NCBI GenBank assembly: GCA_009691645.1
Contig: SIAT01000065.1
Span: 1 to 9,456, forward strand
Source of the DNA: Pedosphaera sp.
Lineage (GTDB): Bacteria > Verrucomicrobiota > Verrucomicrobiia > Limisphaerales > SIAT01
Reading direction: 5' to 3'
DNA length: 9,456 bases
A program made the position numbers and the translations under genes. The notes under the pieces were generated by a model. That model saw only the letters and a program-made list of their open reading frames with translations, made no database searches and was not told where the DNA came from. How positions within the stretch are numbered: the first letter of the stretch is position 1; each line of letters opens with the position of its first letter. Of this stretch, positions 1-6,408 are shown in pieces.

Positions 1-34
1 CGGCCGGTCTGCTCTTCGCGTTTTTCACCGGCCG
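1..34. repeat. Inverted repeat (8-bp perfect arms) beyond the Hsp70 stop codon
   Basis: The arms CGGCCGGT (1-8) and ACCGGCCG (27-34) are exact reverse complements separated by 18 nt. The repeat lies 8 bp past the stop codon of the minus-strand Hsp70 gene, where a transcript hairpin would be expected. It could act as a terminator or 3' stabiliser. Any T-tract needed for intrinsic termination on the minus strand would fall outside the window, so its function is unproven. It could also be part of a neighbouring gene. Confidence 0.4.
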
Positions 35-41
35 TTGAACT

Positions 42-1976
42 TCATTCGATCGCTCCGCGCTGGCGGAGCATCGTCTCCATCGCCTTGTCCATGATGAACT
101 CGGCGAGCGGTTTGGTCACCGCATCCAATTCCGTCGTCGCTGACTTAAGTTGGTTCAGATCGCCGGTTTGCTTCATCGCATCTTCCGTCGCCAATGCCGC
201 TTCAACCGCGCCGACGGCCCCCTCAATCTTCGTACGGTAGTCCGACTCCAATTCATGCGCCCAATCGCTGAGCGCCTTGCGCGTCGCAGCGGACGTTTCG
301 CGCGCGCGCAACGCCGCTTCGATCCAGCGACGCGACGCGAGATCTTCGAATGCGTGTTCCACCGATTCCTCGACCATCCGCTGCACCTCGGCGTCGGCCA
401 CATCCACAGCGGACTTCATCTGCACCACCGTTTGTTTGCCCGTTTTAATGTCCCGCACCAACACATGAAGAATGCCGTTGGCATCGATCTCGAACTGCAC
501 GCCCACACGCGCCACACCGCGCGGCGCCCGCTCGAACTCGATCGTGAACTTGCCCAAACTCCAGTTGTCCCGCGCCCGCTCGCGCTCGCCCTGCAACACA
601 TGGATGAGCATATCCTTCTGATGATCCACGGCCGTGGTGAACACCTCACCGGCCTTGGTCGGGATCGTCGAGTTGCGCGGGATGATCACGTTCATCAAGC
701 CGCCAAAAGTCTCGAGACCGAGCGAGAGCGGCGTCACGTCGAGCAGCAACAGGTTTTTGAATTCGCCGGAAAGAATCGCCGCCTGAATCGCCGCCCCGAG
801 CGCCACCGCCTCATCCGGATTTTGAGACGTGTTGAGCAACGGCCCCTTCGCACGGTGATATTCCGTGCCCAGCCGCAGGTCACCGCGAACTTCTTCAAAC
901 TCCACGCAGCCGAACCATTCCGTCACCAACCGCCGCACCAGCGGCATCCGCGTCTGCCCGCCGACGAGGATGACCTGATCGAGTTGCGAGGAATCGAACT
1001 TCGCGTCCGCCAAGGCCCGCAAACAATGCGCGCGTGTGCGCTCGATGATGTCGCGCGTCAATGTTTCCAGCTCCACGCGCGTGAACCGGTGGCTGAAACT
1101 GAAAACCGATGTGAGAAACGGCAGGGCGATTTCAACCGCCTCCTCAGTGGAGAGGCGGATCTTCGCCGCCTCGGCCATTTCGCGGATGCGCGCGAGCATC
1201 GGCAGGCGTTCTGCCTCCGGCATCCCGGCCGCGTTCAAGTCAGGCCCGCCGGCTTCCTTGATTTTCGAGACGAGAAATTCCACCACACACTTGTCGAGGT
1301 CATCGCCGCCGAGCCGCGTGTTCCCGTTCGTGGCGAGCACTTGAAACACACCACCGTGCAATTCGAGGATCGAGAGATCGAAAGTGCCGCCGCCGAGATC
1401 GTACACCGCCACCTTCGATTGCTCGTTCAACCTATCCAAACCGTAAGCCAGCGCAGCAGCGGTCGGCTCGTTAAGAATGCGTTCGACGGTCAGTCCGGCC
1501 AGTTCACCCGCCCGTTTGGTCGCGCTCCGCTGCGCGTCATTGAAGTACGCCGGCACGGTGATAACAGCGCGTGTGACCGATTCGCCGAGTGCCGATTCGG
1601 CATCGGCTTTCAGCTTCTTCAGCACTTCAGCAGAAATTTCCTCGGGCGTGAAATCGCGGCCGTGGAGCTGCATCGTCACTGATCCGGTCCCCTGCCCTTT
1701 CACCGGATACGTCACCAACATCTCCTCGGCGGCGATGTCCGCCCCACGGCGTCCCATGAAACGTTTCACCGAATAGATCGTCTCCGTCGGACGCACCACG
1801 CGCATGCGATTGGCCGCACGTCCGATCACCGGCACTGCATCCGTGGCTGGAAAGTGCACGACCGACGGTGTGAGTCGTTGTCCATCGGCGTCCGCGATGA
1901 CGAATGGAATCCCCGTGTCCACCGCGGCGACCAACGAGTTCGTCGTGCCCAAATCAATCCCAACAATTCTACTCAC
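42..1976 (-). CDS. Hsp70-family molecular chaperone (DnaK-like)
   Basis: This is an ATP-dependent cytoplasmic chaperone of the Hsp70/DnaK family that binds exposed hydrophobic peptides under ATPase control. With a GTG start at 1976 it has 644 residues. The N-terminal ATPase domain shows GIDLGTTNS (about 6-14), VPAYF (141-145), NEPTAAALAYG (169-179), DLGGGTFD (193-200), GGDDLD (223-228) and VGGQTRMP (338-345). The interdomain linker LLLLDVTPLSLG is at 408-419, followed by a beta substrate-binding domain (HVLQGERERARDN, then EIDANGILHV) and a helical lid. The GTG start is preferred because the family normally begins a few residues before the GIDLGTTNS loop; an in-frame GTG at 2012 would add 12 atypical residues. 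Oddities are about 20 extra residues (357-385) before NPDEAVALGAA, a missing GIPPAPRG-type segment (EFERAPRG instead), and a C-terminus without an acidic EEVD- or DDKK-like tail. It may therefore be an Hsp70 paralog rather than the main DnaK. No DnaJ or GrpE gene and no CIRCE element is nearby. Confidence 0.95.
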   Translation of the reverse strand: MSRIVGIDLGTTNSLVAAVDTGIPFVIADADGQRLTPSVVHFPATDAVPVIGRAANRMRVVRPTETIYSVKRFMGRRGADIAAEEMLVTYPVKGQGTGSVTMQLHGRDFTPEEISAEVLKKLKADAESALGESVTRAVITVPAYFNDAQRSATKRAGELAGLTVERILNEPTAAALAYGLDRLNEQSKVAVYDLGGGTFDLSILELHGGVFQVLATNGNTRLGGDDLDKCVVEFLVSKIKEAGGPDLNAAGMPEAERLPMLARIREMAEAAKIRLSTEEAVEIALPFLTSVFSFSHRFTRVELETLTRDIIERTRAHCLRALADAKFDSSQLDQVILVGGQTRMPLVRRLVTEWFGCVEFEEVRGDLRLGTEYHRAKGPLLNTSQNPDEAVALGAAIQAAILSGEFKNLLLLDVTPLSLGLETFGGLMNVIIPRNSTIPTKAGEVFTTAVDHQKDMLIHVLQGERERARDNWSLGKFTIEFERAPRGVARVGVQFEIDANGILHVLVRDIKTGKQTVVQMKSAVDVADAEVQRMVEESVEHAFEDLASRRWIEAALRARETSAATRKALSDWAHELESDYRTKIEGAVGAVEAALATEDAMKQTGDLNQLKSATTELDAVTKPLAEFIMDKAMETMLRQRGAIE

Positions 1977-2028
1977 ACAGAAACGTTGCCACGAAGCTCG
2001 CGTACGGCGCACGTCCTAATTGCCGCAC

Positions 2029-2057
2029 TTGAAGGGAAGACGAATCCTTCGTAGCCT
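2029..2057 (+). promoter_or_regulatory. Predicted promoter of the TPR gene, with a palindromic spacer
   Basis: A -35-like TTGAAG (2029-2034) and a -10-like TAGCCT (2052-2057) are separated by exactly 17 nt. The -10 ends 7 nt before the ATG at 2065, so the predicted transcription start falls at or next to the start codon. The palindrome ACGAA-TCC-TTCGT (2040-2052) fills the spacer and touches the -10; it could be a repressor site or chance. There is no Shine-Dalgarno sequence before the ATG. The hexamer matches are partial (TTGA.. and TA...T). Confidence 0.45.
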
Positions 2058-2064
2058 CGGCGGG

Positions 2065-2595
2065 ATGAGCGAGCAGGATTCCCTCGGCCATCCCGACATT
2101 TTCCATCTGCGCGCGGCCATCGGCTGGCTGGAGTTGGGCAACGCCACCGAAGCCGCGGCCGAACTGGAGCGCATCGCGCCGGAGTTGCACGCGCATCCCG
2201 GCGTGTTGCTGGCGCGGCTCGACATCACGATGCATCTCAAGGATTGGCCGACCGCCGAATCCGTGGCGCTCCGCCTCACCGAGCTGCGTCCCGATGTGCC
2301 CGGCGCCTGGATCGGCCTCGCCTACGCGCGTCGGCGCATGCCCGCCGGCGGCGTCAAATCCGCTTACGATGCGCTCGTGCCGGTTGGCGACGAGTTTCCA
2401 AAGGAACCGACCATCCCCTTCAATCTCGCCTGCTACGCCTGCCTGCTCAATGAACTTGGCGTCGCGCGGGCGTGGCTTCAGAAGGCGTTCCGTTGCGGCG
2501 AAGAAAAAATGATCCGCGAGATGGCCTTGAACGAAACCGATCTCGAACCGCTCTGGCCGTGGATCCGCGAACGGCCGCCTAGTAGCCAGCGTTGA
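2065..2595 (+). CDS. TPR (tetratricopeptide) repeat protein
   Basis: A 176-residue soluble protein made almost entirely of helical repeats; no signal peptide or membrane segment is visible. TPR-like units can be read at about 13-46 (AIGWLELGNATEAAAELERI), 47-79, 80-112 and 116-147 (FNLACYACLLNELGVARAWL). A C-terminal stretch MALNETDLEPLWPWI (153-167) resembles the end of many small bacterial TPR proteins in which a last helix follows the repeats. TPR domains mediate protein-protein contacts, and the partner here is unknown. The ATG at 2065 was chosen over an upstream in-frame TTG at 2020 because the extra residues look like translated spacer and the ATG lies just after a plausible promoter. 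The gene is divergent from the Hsp70 gene across 88 bp. A co-chaperone role is conceivable from this position only. coaB begins 32 bp downstream on the same strand. Confidence 0.85.
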   Translation: MSEQDSLGHPDIFHLRAAIGWLELGNATEAAAELERIAPELHAHPGVLLARLDITMHLKDWPTAESVALRLTELRPDVPGAWIGLAYARRRMPAGGVKSAYDALVPVGDEFPKEPTIPFNLACYACLLNELGVARAWLQKAFRCGEEKMIREMALNETDLEPLWPWIRERPPSSQR

Positions 2596-2620
2596 TTCGC
2601 CGTTGCCGCTGTCCTATCCT
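2592..2620 (+). promoter_or_regulatory. Predicted promoter of coaB overlapping the TPR stop codon
   Basis: TTGATT (2592-2597) and TATCCT (2615-2620) are separated by exactly 17 nt, each matching the sigma-70 consensus at four of six positions. The -35 contains the TGA stop codon of the TPR gene. The -10 ends 7 nt before the coaB ATG at 2628, so a transcript starting here would be leaderless or nearly so. The gene has no Shine-Dalgarno sequence. This suggests coaB can be expressed independently of the TPR gene. Confidence 0.5.
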
Positions 2621-2627
2621 GCGATCG

Positions 2628-3293
2628 ATGAACTGCGTCGTCACCGCCGGCCCGACCTACGAACCGCTCGACGCAGTGCGCCGGCTGACCAATTTCTCGA
2701 CCGGCACGCTCGGCTCGCAGCTCGCCAACTTCCTCGTTGCGCGCGGCCACCAAGTCACGCTGCTGCTCGGCGAAGGCACGAGTTACACCGGCGAGCAGCA
2801 CGCGCAGCGCCTCATCCGTTTCACCACCACCGAAGATCTTTCGCAGAAAATCGCCACGCTCGCGACCGAGCCGCCGGGTGCGTTCTTCCACGCGGCGGCC
2901 GTCTCGGATTTCCGCGTGACGAAGCTCTTCCGACGCACCCCCGGCGGGCAATTGGTTCCGATCGAAGGCGGCAAGATTCCCACGCGATTCGGCACGCTCG
3001 TCGCCGAGTTGACCCCGACACCGAAGATCATCAGCCGACTCCGACTGCTCTTTCCTGATGCCCTGCTCGTCGGCTGGAAATACGAGGTCGATGGACGCCG
3101 TGCCAGCGTGCTGCGTTTGGCGCGAAACCAGATGAAGCGCTGCCAAACCAACGCCTGCGTGGCCAACGGCCGCGCCTACGGACACGGCTACGGATTGGCG
3201 ATCCATGCGGAGAAACCGACGCACTGCGAAACGGTGGAGAATCTTTTCGTGGAATTGGCGAAGTTACTCGAGCAGCACGCCACTCACATCTGA
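2628..3293 (+). CDS. coaB: Stand-alone phosphopantothenate--cysteine ligase domain (CoaB/DFP family)
   Basis: CoaB joins 4'-phosphopantothenate to cysteine using a nucleotide triphosphate, the second step from pantothenate to coenzyme A. In most bacteria it is the C-terminal half of bifunctional CoaBC; here it is a separate 221-residue protein, about the size of that half. Family landmarks are the N-terminal VVTAGPTYEPLDAVR (4-18) followed by TNFSTGTLG (21-29), HAAAVSDF (88-95, cf. AAAVADY), GGKIPTR (114-120, probably the conserved KIKK-like lysine region), ELTPTP (127-132), VGWKYE (148-153, cf. GFAAET) and CVANG (177-181, cf. the ivaN strand). Several motifs are altered from the usual form, so the assignment to the fold is firm and the exact activity slightly less so. 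The ATG at 2628 starts directly on the first beta strand; upstream in-frame codons encode unrelated residues. The 3' end overlaps the argS 3' end by 10 bp. No CoaC (decarboxylase) gene is in the window. Confidence 0.85.
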   Translation: MNCVVTAGPTYEPLDAVRRLTNFSTGTLGSQLANFLVARGHQVTLLLGEGTSYTGEQHAQRLIRFTTTEDLSQKIATLATEPPGAFFHAAAVSDFRVTKLFRRTPGGQLVPIEGGKIPTRFGTLVAELTPTPKIISRLRLLFPDALLVGWKYEVDGRRASVLRLARNQMKRCQTNACVANGRAYGHGYGLAIHAEKPTHCETVENLFVELAKLLEQHATHI

Positions 3294-4999
3294 TCGCTGA
3301 CCTCGATGCCGAGAGTGTCGAGACCCTGCCTGAGCACGCGCGCGGTGAGAACGCACAGGCCGAGGCGCGTTGCGCGCTCGGCATCAGTGGACTTCAGTAC
3401 GGGGCACGCCTCATAGAACCGCGCGAAGTGGCCGGCGAGGTCGTAGAGGTAGTTGCAGAGATAATTCGGCCGGTGTTCGGCGGCGACAGCTTCGAGCACG
3501 ATGCCGAAGTTCAGGAAATGTTTCGCCAAGTGGATCTCTTCCGGCGCGGTCAACTGGAACTCCGGCGCGCCACCACCCACCACACCGCCCTTGCGGAAGA
3601 TACTTTGCACGCGCGTGTAGGCGTACTGAAGATAGGGTGCGGTGTTGCCCTGCAACGCGAGCATCTTGTCCCAACTGAAGATGTAATCGCTCTGCCGGTT
3701 CGGCAGCAGGTCGGCGTACTTCACCGCACCGAGACCGATGATGCGGGCGATCTCGCGCTGCTTCTCCGGAGGCAACTCGGGGTTCTTCTCGGCGATGACC
3801 TTGAGCGCGCGTTCCTCGGCTTCATCGAGCAAATCGGCGAGCTTCACCGTTTCACCTGACCGCGTTTTGAACGGCTTGCCGTCCTCGCCGAGAATCGAGC
3901 CGAACCAGACGTGCGCGAGGCGCGTGGGCAGCGCCGCATGACCGCGACGGAAAATCGCGAAGACCTGATGGAAATGGAGCTGCTGCCGGCCGTCGGTGAC
4001 GTAGATGATCTCGTCCGGCTGCCACGTCTGCAAACGGTGCTCGAGCGTGGCGATATCGGTCGTGGTGTAGTTCGCCGCGCCGTCACTTTTCTGGATGATG
4101 GCAGGATGATCTTTGAGCGCGGGAATATCGTCGAAGAAGGCAACCAGCGCGCCTTCGCTCTCGCGGGCCACACCACGCGCACGTAGATCTTCAGCTACGG
4201 CCTTGAGTCGCGGGTTGTAAAAACTCTCGCCGAGCGTGTGATCGAACTTCACGCCGAGCCGACCGTAGATCTCGTCGAACTGACGCTGCGAAAGCGCGAT
4301 CATCTCGCGCCAGATGGAGAGGTTCTCCACATCACCGGACTGCAATTTCACCAGCTCCTGCCGCGCGGTCTCGAGCACGGCGGCGTCTGCGTCGCACGCG
4401 GCGTTCACGGTTTTGTAGAGCCGCTCCATCTCGTCGATGGGATTGGCTTGCAACGCGGCTCGGTTGAGATGCCGCTTCCAGCCGACGAGTAGCTTGCCGA
4501 ACTGCGTGCCCCAATCGCCGATGTGGTTGTCGGTGATGACGCGGTGACCGAGCAACCGCAGCGTGCGCGCGAGGCAATCGCCGAGGATGGTCGAGCGGAT
4601 GTGGCCGACGTGCATCGGCTTGGCGACGTTCGGCGAACTGAAATCCACCACCGCCGTGCGCGGCCGCGATGTCTTCTCGAAGAAGAGATGTTCGCCACGT
4701 TGCGCGCCCGCGAGCATCTGCACCACGGCGGCAGGTTTGAGCCGGAAATTGAGGAAGCCAGCGCCCGCGATCTCGACCGGTTCGCACCACTCGGCCACAT
4801 CGAGTTGGGCGATGACGTCAGCGGCGAGCTGGCGCGGGTTCATTTTCCGCGCCTTGGCCAGGCCCATCAGCGCGTTGGTTTGGTAATCACCGAACTTCGT
4901 GTCCGGACACGGCCGCACGAGGAGCGACTCCGTGTCGGCGTCGGGCAAAACAGTCCGGACAGCGGCGTGGAGACGTTGTTCGATCTGACGGTGAAGCAC
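3284..4999 (-). CDS. argS: Arginyl-tRNA synthetase (class I)
   Basis: ArgS charges tRNA-Arg with arginine using ATP in the cytoplasm. Its 571 residues are close to the usual bacterial length. The N-terminal additional domain is visible with KFGDYQTNALMGLAKARKMN (35-54). The HIGH motif is HVGH at 130-133 inside NVAKPMHVGHIRST (124-137), followed by NHIGDWGTQFGKL (158-170). YTTTDIATLEHRL (311-323) and YVTDGRQQLHFHQVF (333-347) are typical of ArgS. As in many ArgS proteins the KMSKS loop is degenerate (FKTRSG, 377-382). DYIFSWDKMLALQGNTAPYL (438-457) leads into the C-terminal DALR-type anticodon-binding domain, ending DTLGIEVSDQM. The start is a GTG at 4999; an in-frame TGA lies only four codons upstream (5009-5011), so no earlier start is possible. 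It is the last gene of a minus-strand block, 50 nt after the PTS IIA gene, and probably co-transcribed with it. No Shine-Dalgarno sequence is evident. Confidence 0.97.
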   Translation of the reverse strand: MLHRQIEQRLHAAVRTVLPDADTESLLVRPCPDTKFGDYQTNALMGLAKARKMNPRQLAADVIAQLDVAEWCEPVEIAGAGFLNFRLKPAAVVQMLAGAQRGEHLFFEKTSRPRTAVVDFSSPNVAKPMHVGHIRSTILGDCLARTLRLLGHRVITDNHIGDWGTQFGKLLVGWKRHLNRAALQANPIDEMERLYKTVNAACDADAAVLETARQELVKLQSGDVENLSIWREMIALSQRQFDEIYGRLGVKFDHTLGESFYNPRLKAVAEDLRARGVARESEGALVAFFDDIPALKDHPAIIQKSDGAANYTTTDIATLEHRLQTWQPDEIIYVTDGRQQLHFHQVFAIFRRGHAALPTRLAHVWFGSILGEDGKPFKTRSGETVKLADLLDEAEERALKVIAEKNPELPPEKQREIARIIGLGAVKYADLLPNRQSDYIFSWDKMLALQGNTAPYLQYAYTRVQSIFRKGGVVGGGAPEFQLTAPEEIHLAKHFLNFGIVLEAVAAEHRPNYLCNYLYDLAGHFARFYEACPVLKSTDAERATRLGLCVLTARVLRQGLDTLGIEVSDQM

Positions 5000-5049
5000 G
5001 GTGGGTAATCAGGGAAAAGCCGCCGGTGAATCGAATCCCGCGCAGCGCC

Positions 5050-5517
5050 TCACTTCTTGCTCACCGACACGCTGATGATCTGGTGCATCGCCGCGGCGTC
5101 GGGAGCCTGTTCGAGTTGCTGGCGAAATTCTTTGCTGTGAAACAGCTTCGCGATGCTCGCGAGTGTGTGCAGGTGTTTCTGGAACTGACCCTGCGGCACG
5201 AGGAAGAGCACCACGAGGTTCACCGGCTGATTGTCGAGCGCTTCGAAATCGATGCCGACCTTGGAACGCCCGAGCGCGCCGACGACCTCGTCGATCTGGT
5301 CGGTCGAGGCGTGCGGGATGCCGATACCGAACCCGATGCCGGTGCTCATCGAAGTCTCGCGCTTCTTCACCACGGCGGTGATCGCCTCGCGATGCTCCGG
5401 CTTGATCCGGCCACACTCGACCAGCCGGCCGATCAGCTCGTCAATCGCTTCCCAGCGGTTGCTCGCCTTCAACTCGGTGAGGATCTGCTCCTTTTGGACA
5501 ATCTCGCTCAACGTCAT
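5050..5517 (-). CDS. PTS IIA domain protein (PtsN/fructose-mannitol IIA type)
   Basis: A single 155-residue IIA domain of the Fru/Mtl/Ntr class. Family members take phosphate from HPr or NPr on a histidine and either pass it to a sugar permease or act as regulators (IIA-Ntr/PtsN). The phosphorylation site is His69 in GIGFGIGIPHAS (60-71). The preceding KKRETSMST (51-59) contains the arginine expected next to the active site. A second conserved histidine region is QKHLHTLASIAKLF (113-126), and VVLFLVP (102-108) is the core strand. The ATG at 5517 gives the normal domain length; 15 further in-frame codons upstream do not resemble the family. No IIB or IIC permease, HPr or EI gene is adjacent, which favours a regulatory PtsN-like role over sugar uptake, but this is inference. 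It lies between the M50 peptidase gene (101 nt upstream) and argS (50 nt downstream). Confidence 0.9.
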   Translation of the reverse strand: MTLSEIVQKEQILTELKASNRWEAIDELIGRLVECGRIKPEHREAITAVVKKRETSMSTGIGFGIGIPHASTDQIDEVVGALGRSKVGIDFEALDNQPVNLVVLFLVPQGQFQKHLHTLASIAKLFHSKEFRQQLEQAPDAAAMHQIISVSVSKK

Positions 5518-5618
5518 AAAATCGCGGCGACAGTTCTCGCCCGAAGGCGCGCACCAATGCAAGAGTGAATTCCTCTCTGCGCGACATTACTCCACAACGA
5601 CCATTTTCTTTTCACCGC

Positions 5619-6272
5619 TCAGAACAGCCGGCCGAGCCGGTGGAGAATCAATCCCGTGTGTTCGAACCACCAGCCGAAGGCGTTCCACACGCTCACCTTG
5701 CTCGTCAACAACGGCACACCCACGAGCAGCACCAGCACGTTGCCGAGAAAGATGATTACCGCCGAGAAGAGATAACCTTGCGAAGTGATGTCGCTCTGGC
5801 GCGTCTGCAACACGTGCCCGGTGAGCGTGAGATGGAAGGAATACGCCGCGCCCACCAGCAGATGAAACCAAACGAGATAGCCCGACCAATCCCAGATCAG
5901 CCGGCCGATGGCAAAGAGCGCGACTACCATCGCCGCGTAGAGCGGAAAGAAGTACGGCGCCAGCACGATGAGAAAGTTGTTCTTCGTCACCACCACGTGG
6001 CCTCCTTCGCTCGTCGCCTTGAACTGCCGCACGTTGCCGCCGAAAAGCCACGTCCAAATCGCGTGCGTCAGTTCGTGGCCGAAGACGTAAAGCAAGATCG
6101 GCTTCGGTAGCAGCAAATAAATCACCACCCAACAGGCCGCGCCCGCCAGCAGAGGCACCCAAGTCGTGTCCGCGCCGCCGGAACTGCGCAACACCTGCCA
6201 GAGTGCCAGTGCCGCGCCGCCGCACACCGGCAGCAGCAGGACGCCCACGATGAACTTCGCCCACTTCGGCAC
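5619..6272 (-). CDS. M50-type (M50B-like) membrane metallopeptidase
   Basis: A polytopic inner-membrane protein with a zinc-protease motif HELTH at 66-70 of the 217-residue form, in YVFGHELTHAIWTWLFGG (62-79). The motif lies at the end of a hydrophobic helix, as in M50/site-2-protease relatives. The following segment FGGNVRQFKATSEGGHVVV (77-95) resembles M50B-like proteins. Hydrophobic segments are at about 7-28, 37-55, 97-125, 132-151 and 168-190. TRQSDITSQGYLFSA (157-171) carries an aspartate that could be the third metal ligand, though it is not the canonical LDG motif. The start is uncertain. There is no ATG; the GTG at 6272 opens directly onto PKWAKFIVGVLLL, while an in-frame TTG at 6365 would add 31 mostly hydrophilic residues that look like translated spacer. 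Substrate and physiological role are unknown. It is divergent from pyrE and probably first in a block with the PTS IIA gene and argS. Confidence 0.85.
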   Translation of the reverse strand: MPKWAKFIVGVLLLPVCGGAALALWQVLRSSGGADTTWVPLLAGAACWVVIYLLLPKPILLYVFGHELTHAIWTWLFGGNVRQFKATSEGGHVVVTKNNFLIVLAPYFFPLYAAMVVALFAIGRLIWDWSGYLVWFHLLVGAAYSFHLTLTGHVLQTRQSDITSQGYLFSAVIIFLGNVLVLLVGVPLLTSKVSVWNAFGWWFEHTGLILHRLGRLF

Positions 6273-6366
6273 ACGCCAAAGATTCAGGAGCCGCCCATCG
6301 GAAGCCAGTCCAAACCGGTCGCTGCGTCCTCGTTCTGTTCCGTCGCCCTTCTCCGTTCGTCGCAAA

Positions 6367-6394
6367 CTTTGCTCTTTGAACTTTGGCCTTTGCT
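6367..6394. repeat. Four-copy heptamer tandem repeat (CTTTGNN) before pyrE
   Basis: The pentamer CTTTG occurs at 6367, 6374, 6381 and 6388, exactly every 7 bp. The two variable positions after it are CT, AA, GC and CT. On the other strand it reads NNCAAAG. It lies in the divergent region between the M50 peptidase gene and pyrE and covers the presumed -35 region of pyrE. Confidence 0.75.
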
Positions 6395-6402
6395 TTTAGA
6401 GT
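6376..6402 (+). promoter_or_regulatory. Candidate pyrE promoter
   Basis: TAGAGT (6397-6402) matches the -10 consensus at four positions and ends 6 nt before the pyrE ATG. The best -35 candidates are TTGAAC (6376-6381, 15-nt spacer) or TTTGAA (6375-6380, 16-nt spacer), both inside the heptamer repeat. Initiation about 7 nt after the -10 would fall on the ATG itself. The -35 is weak, so this is a tentative call resting mainly on the -10 and on similarity to the coaB and TPR promoters. Confidence 0.35.
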
Positions 6403-6408
6403 GCGCGC

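Noticed and set aside
3..38. Possible 3' end of a plus-strand gene, reading AGLLFAFFTGR then TGA
   Set aside because: Eleven hydrophobic residues could be a membrane protein C-terminus, but 36 bp in one of six frames is too little to support a gene.
150..1682. A 510-codon open frame on the plus strand, antisense to the Hsp70 gene
   Set aside because: Its translation is Arg/His-rich with no domain, and it is the expected shadow of GC-rich codons on the opposite strand. The minus strand encodes an unmistakable Hsp70.
1977..2064. Heat-shock control element (CIRCE or sigma-32 promoter) upstream of the Hsp70 gene
   Set aside because: No TTAGCACTC-type inverted repeat and no CTTGAA/CCCCAT pair is present. 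No convincing minus-strand promoter was found here.
2478..3224. A 248-codon open frame on the minus strand, antisense to coaB
   Set aside because: Composition is Arg/Gly/Ala-rich without family motifs; the plus strand encodes CoaB.
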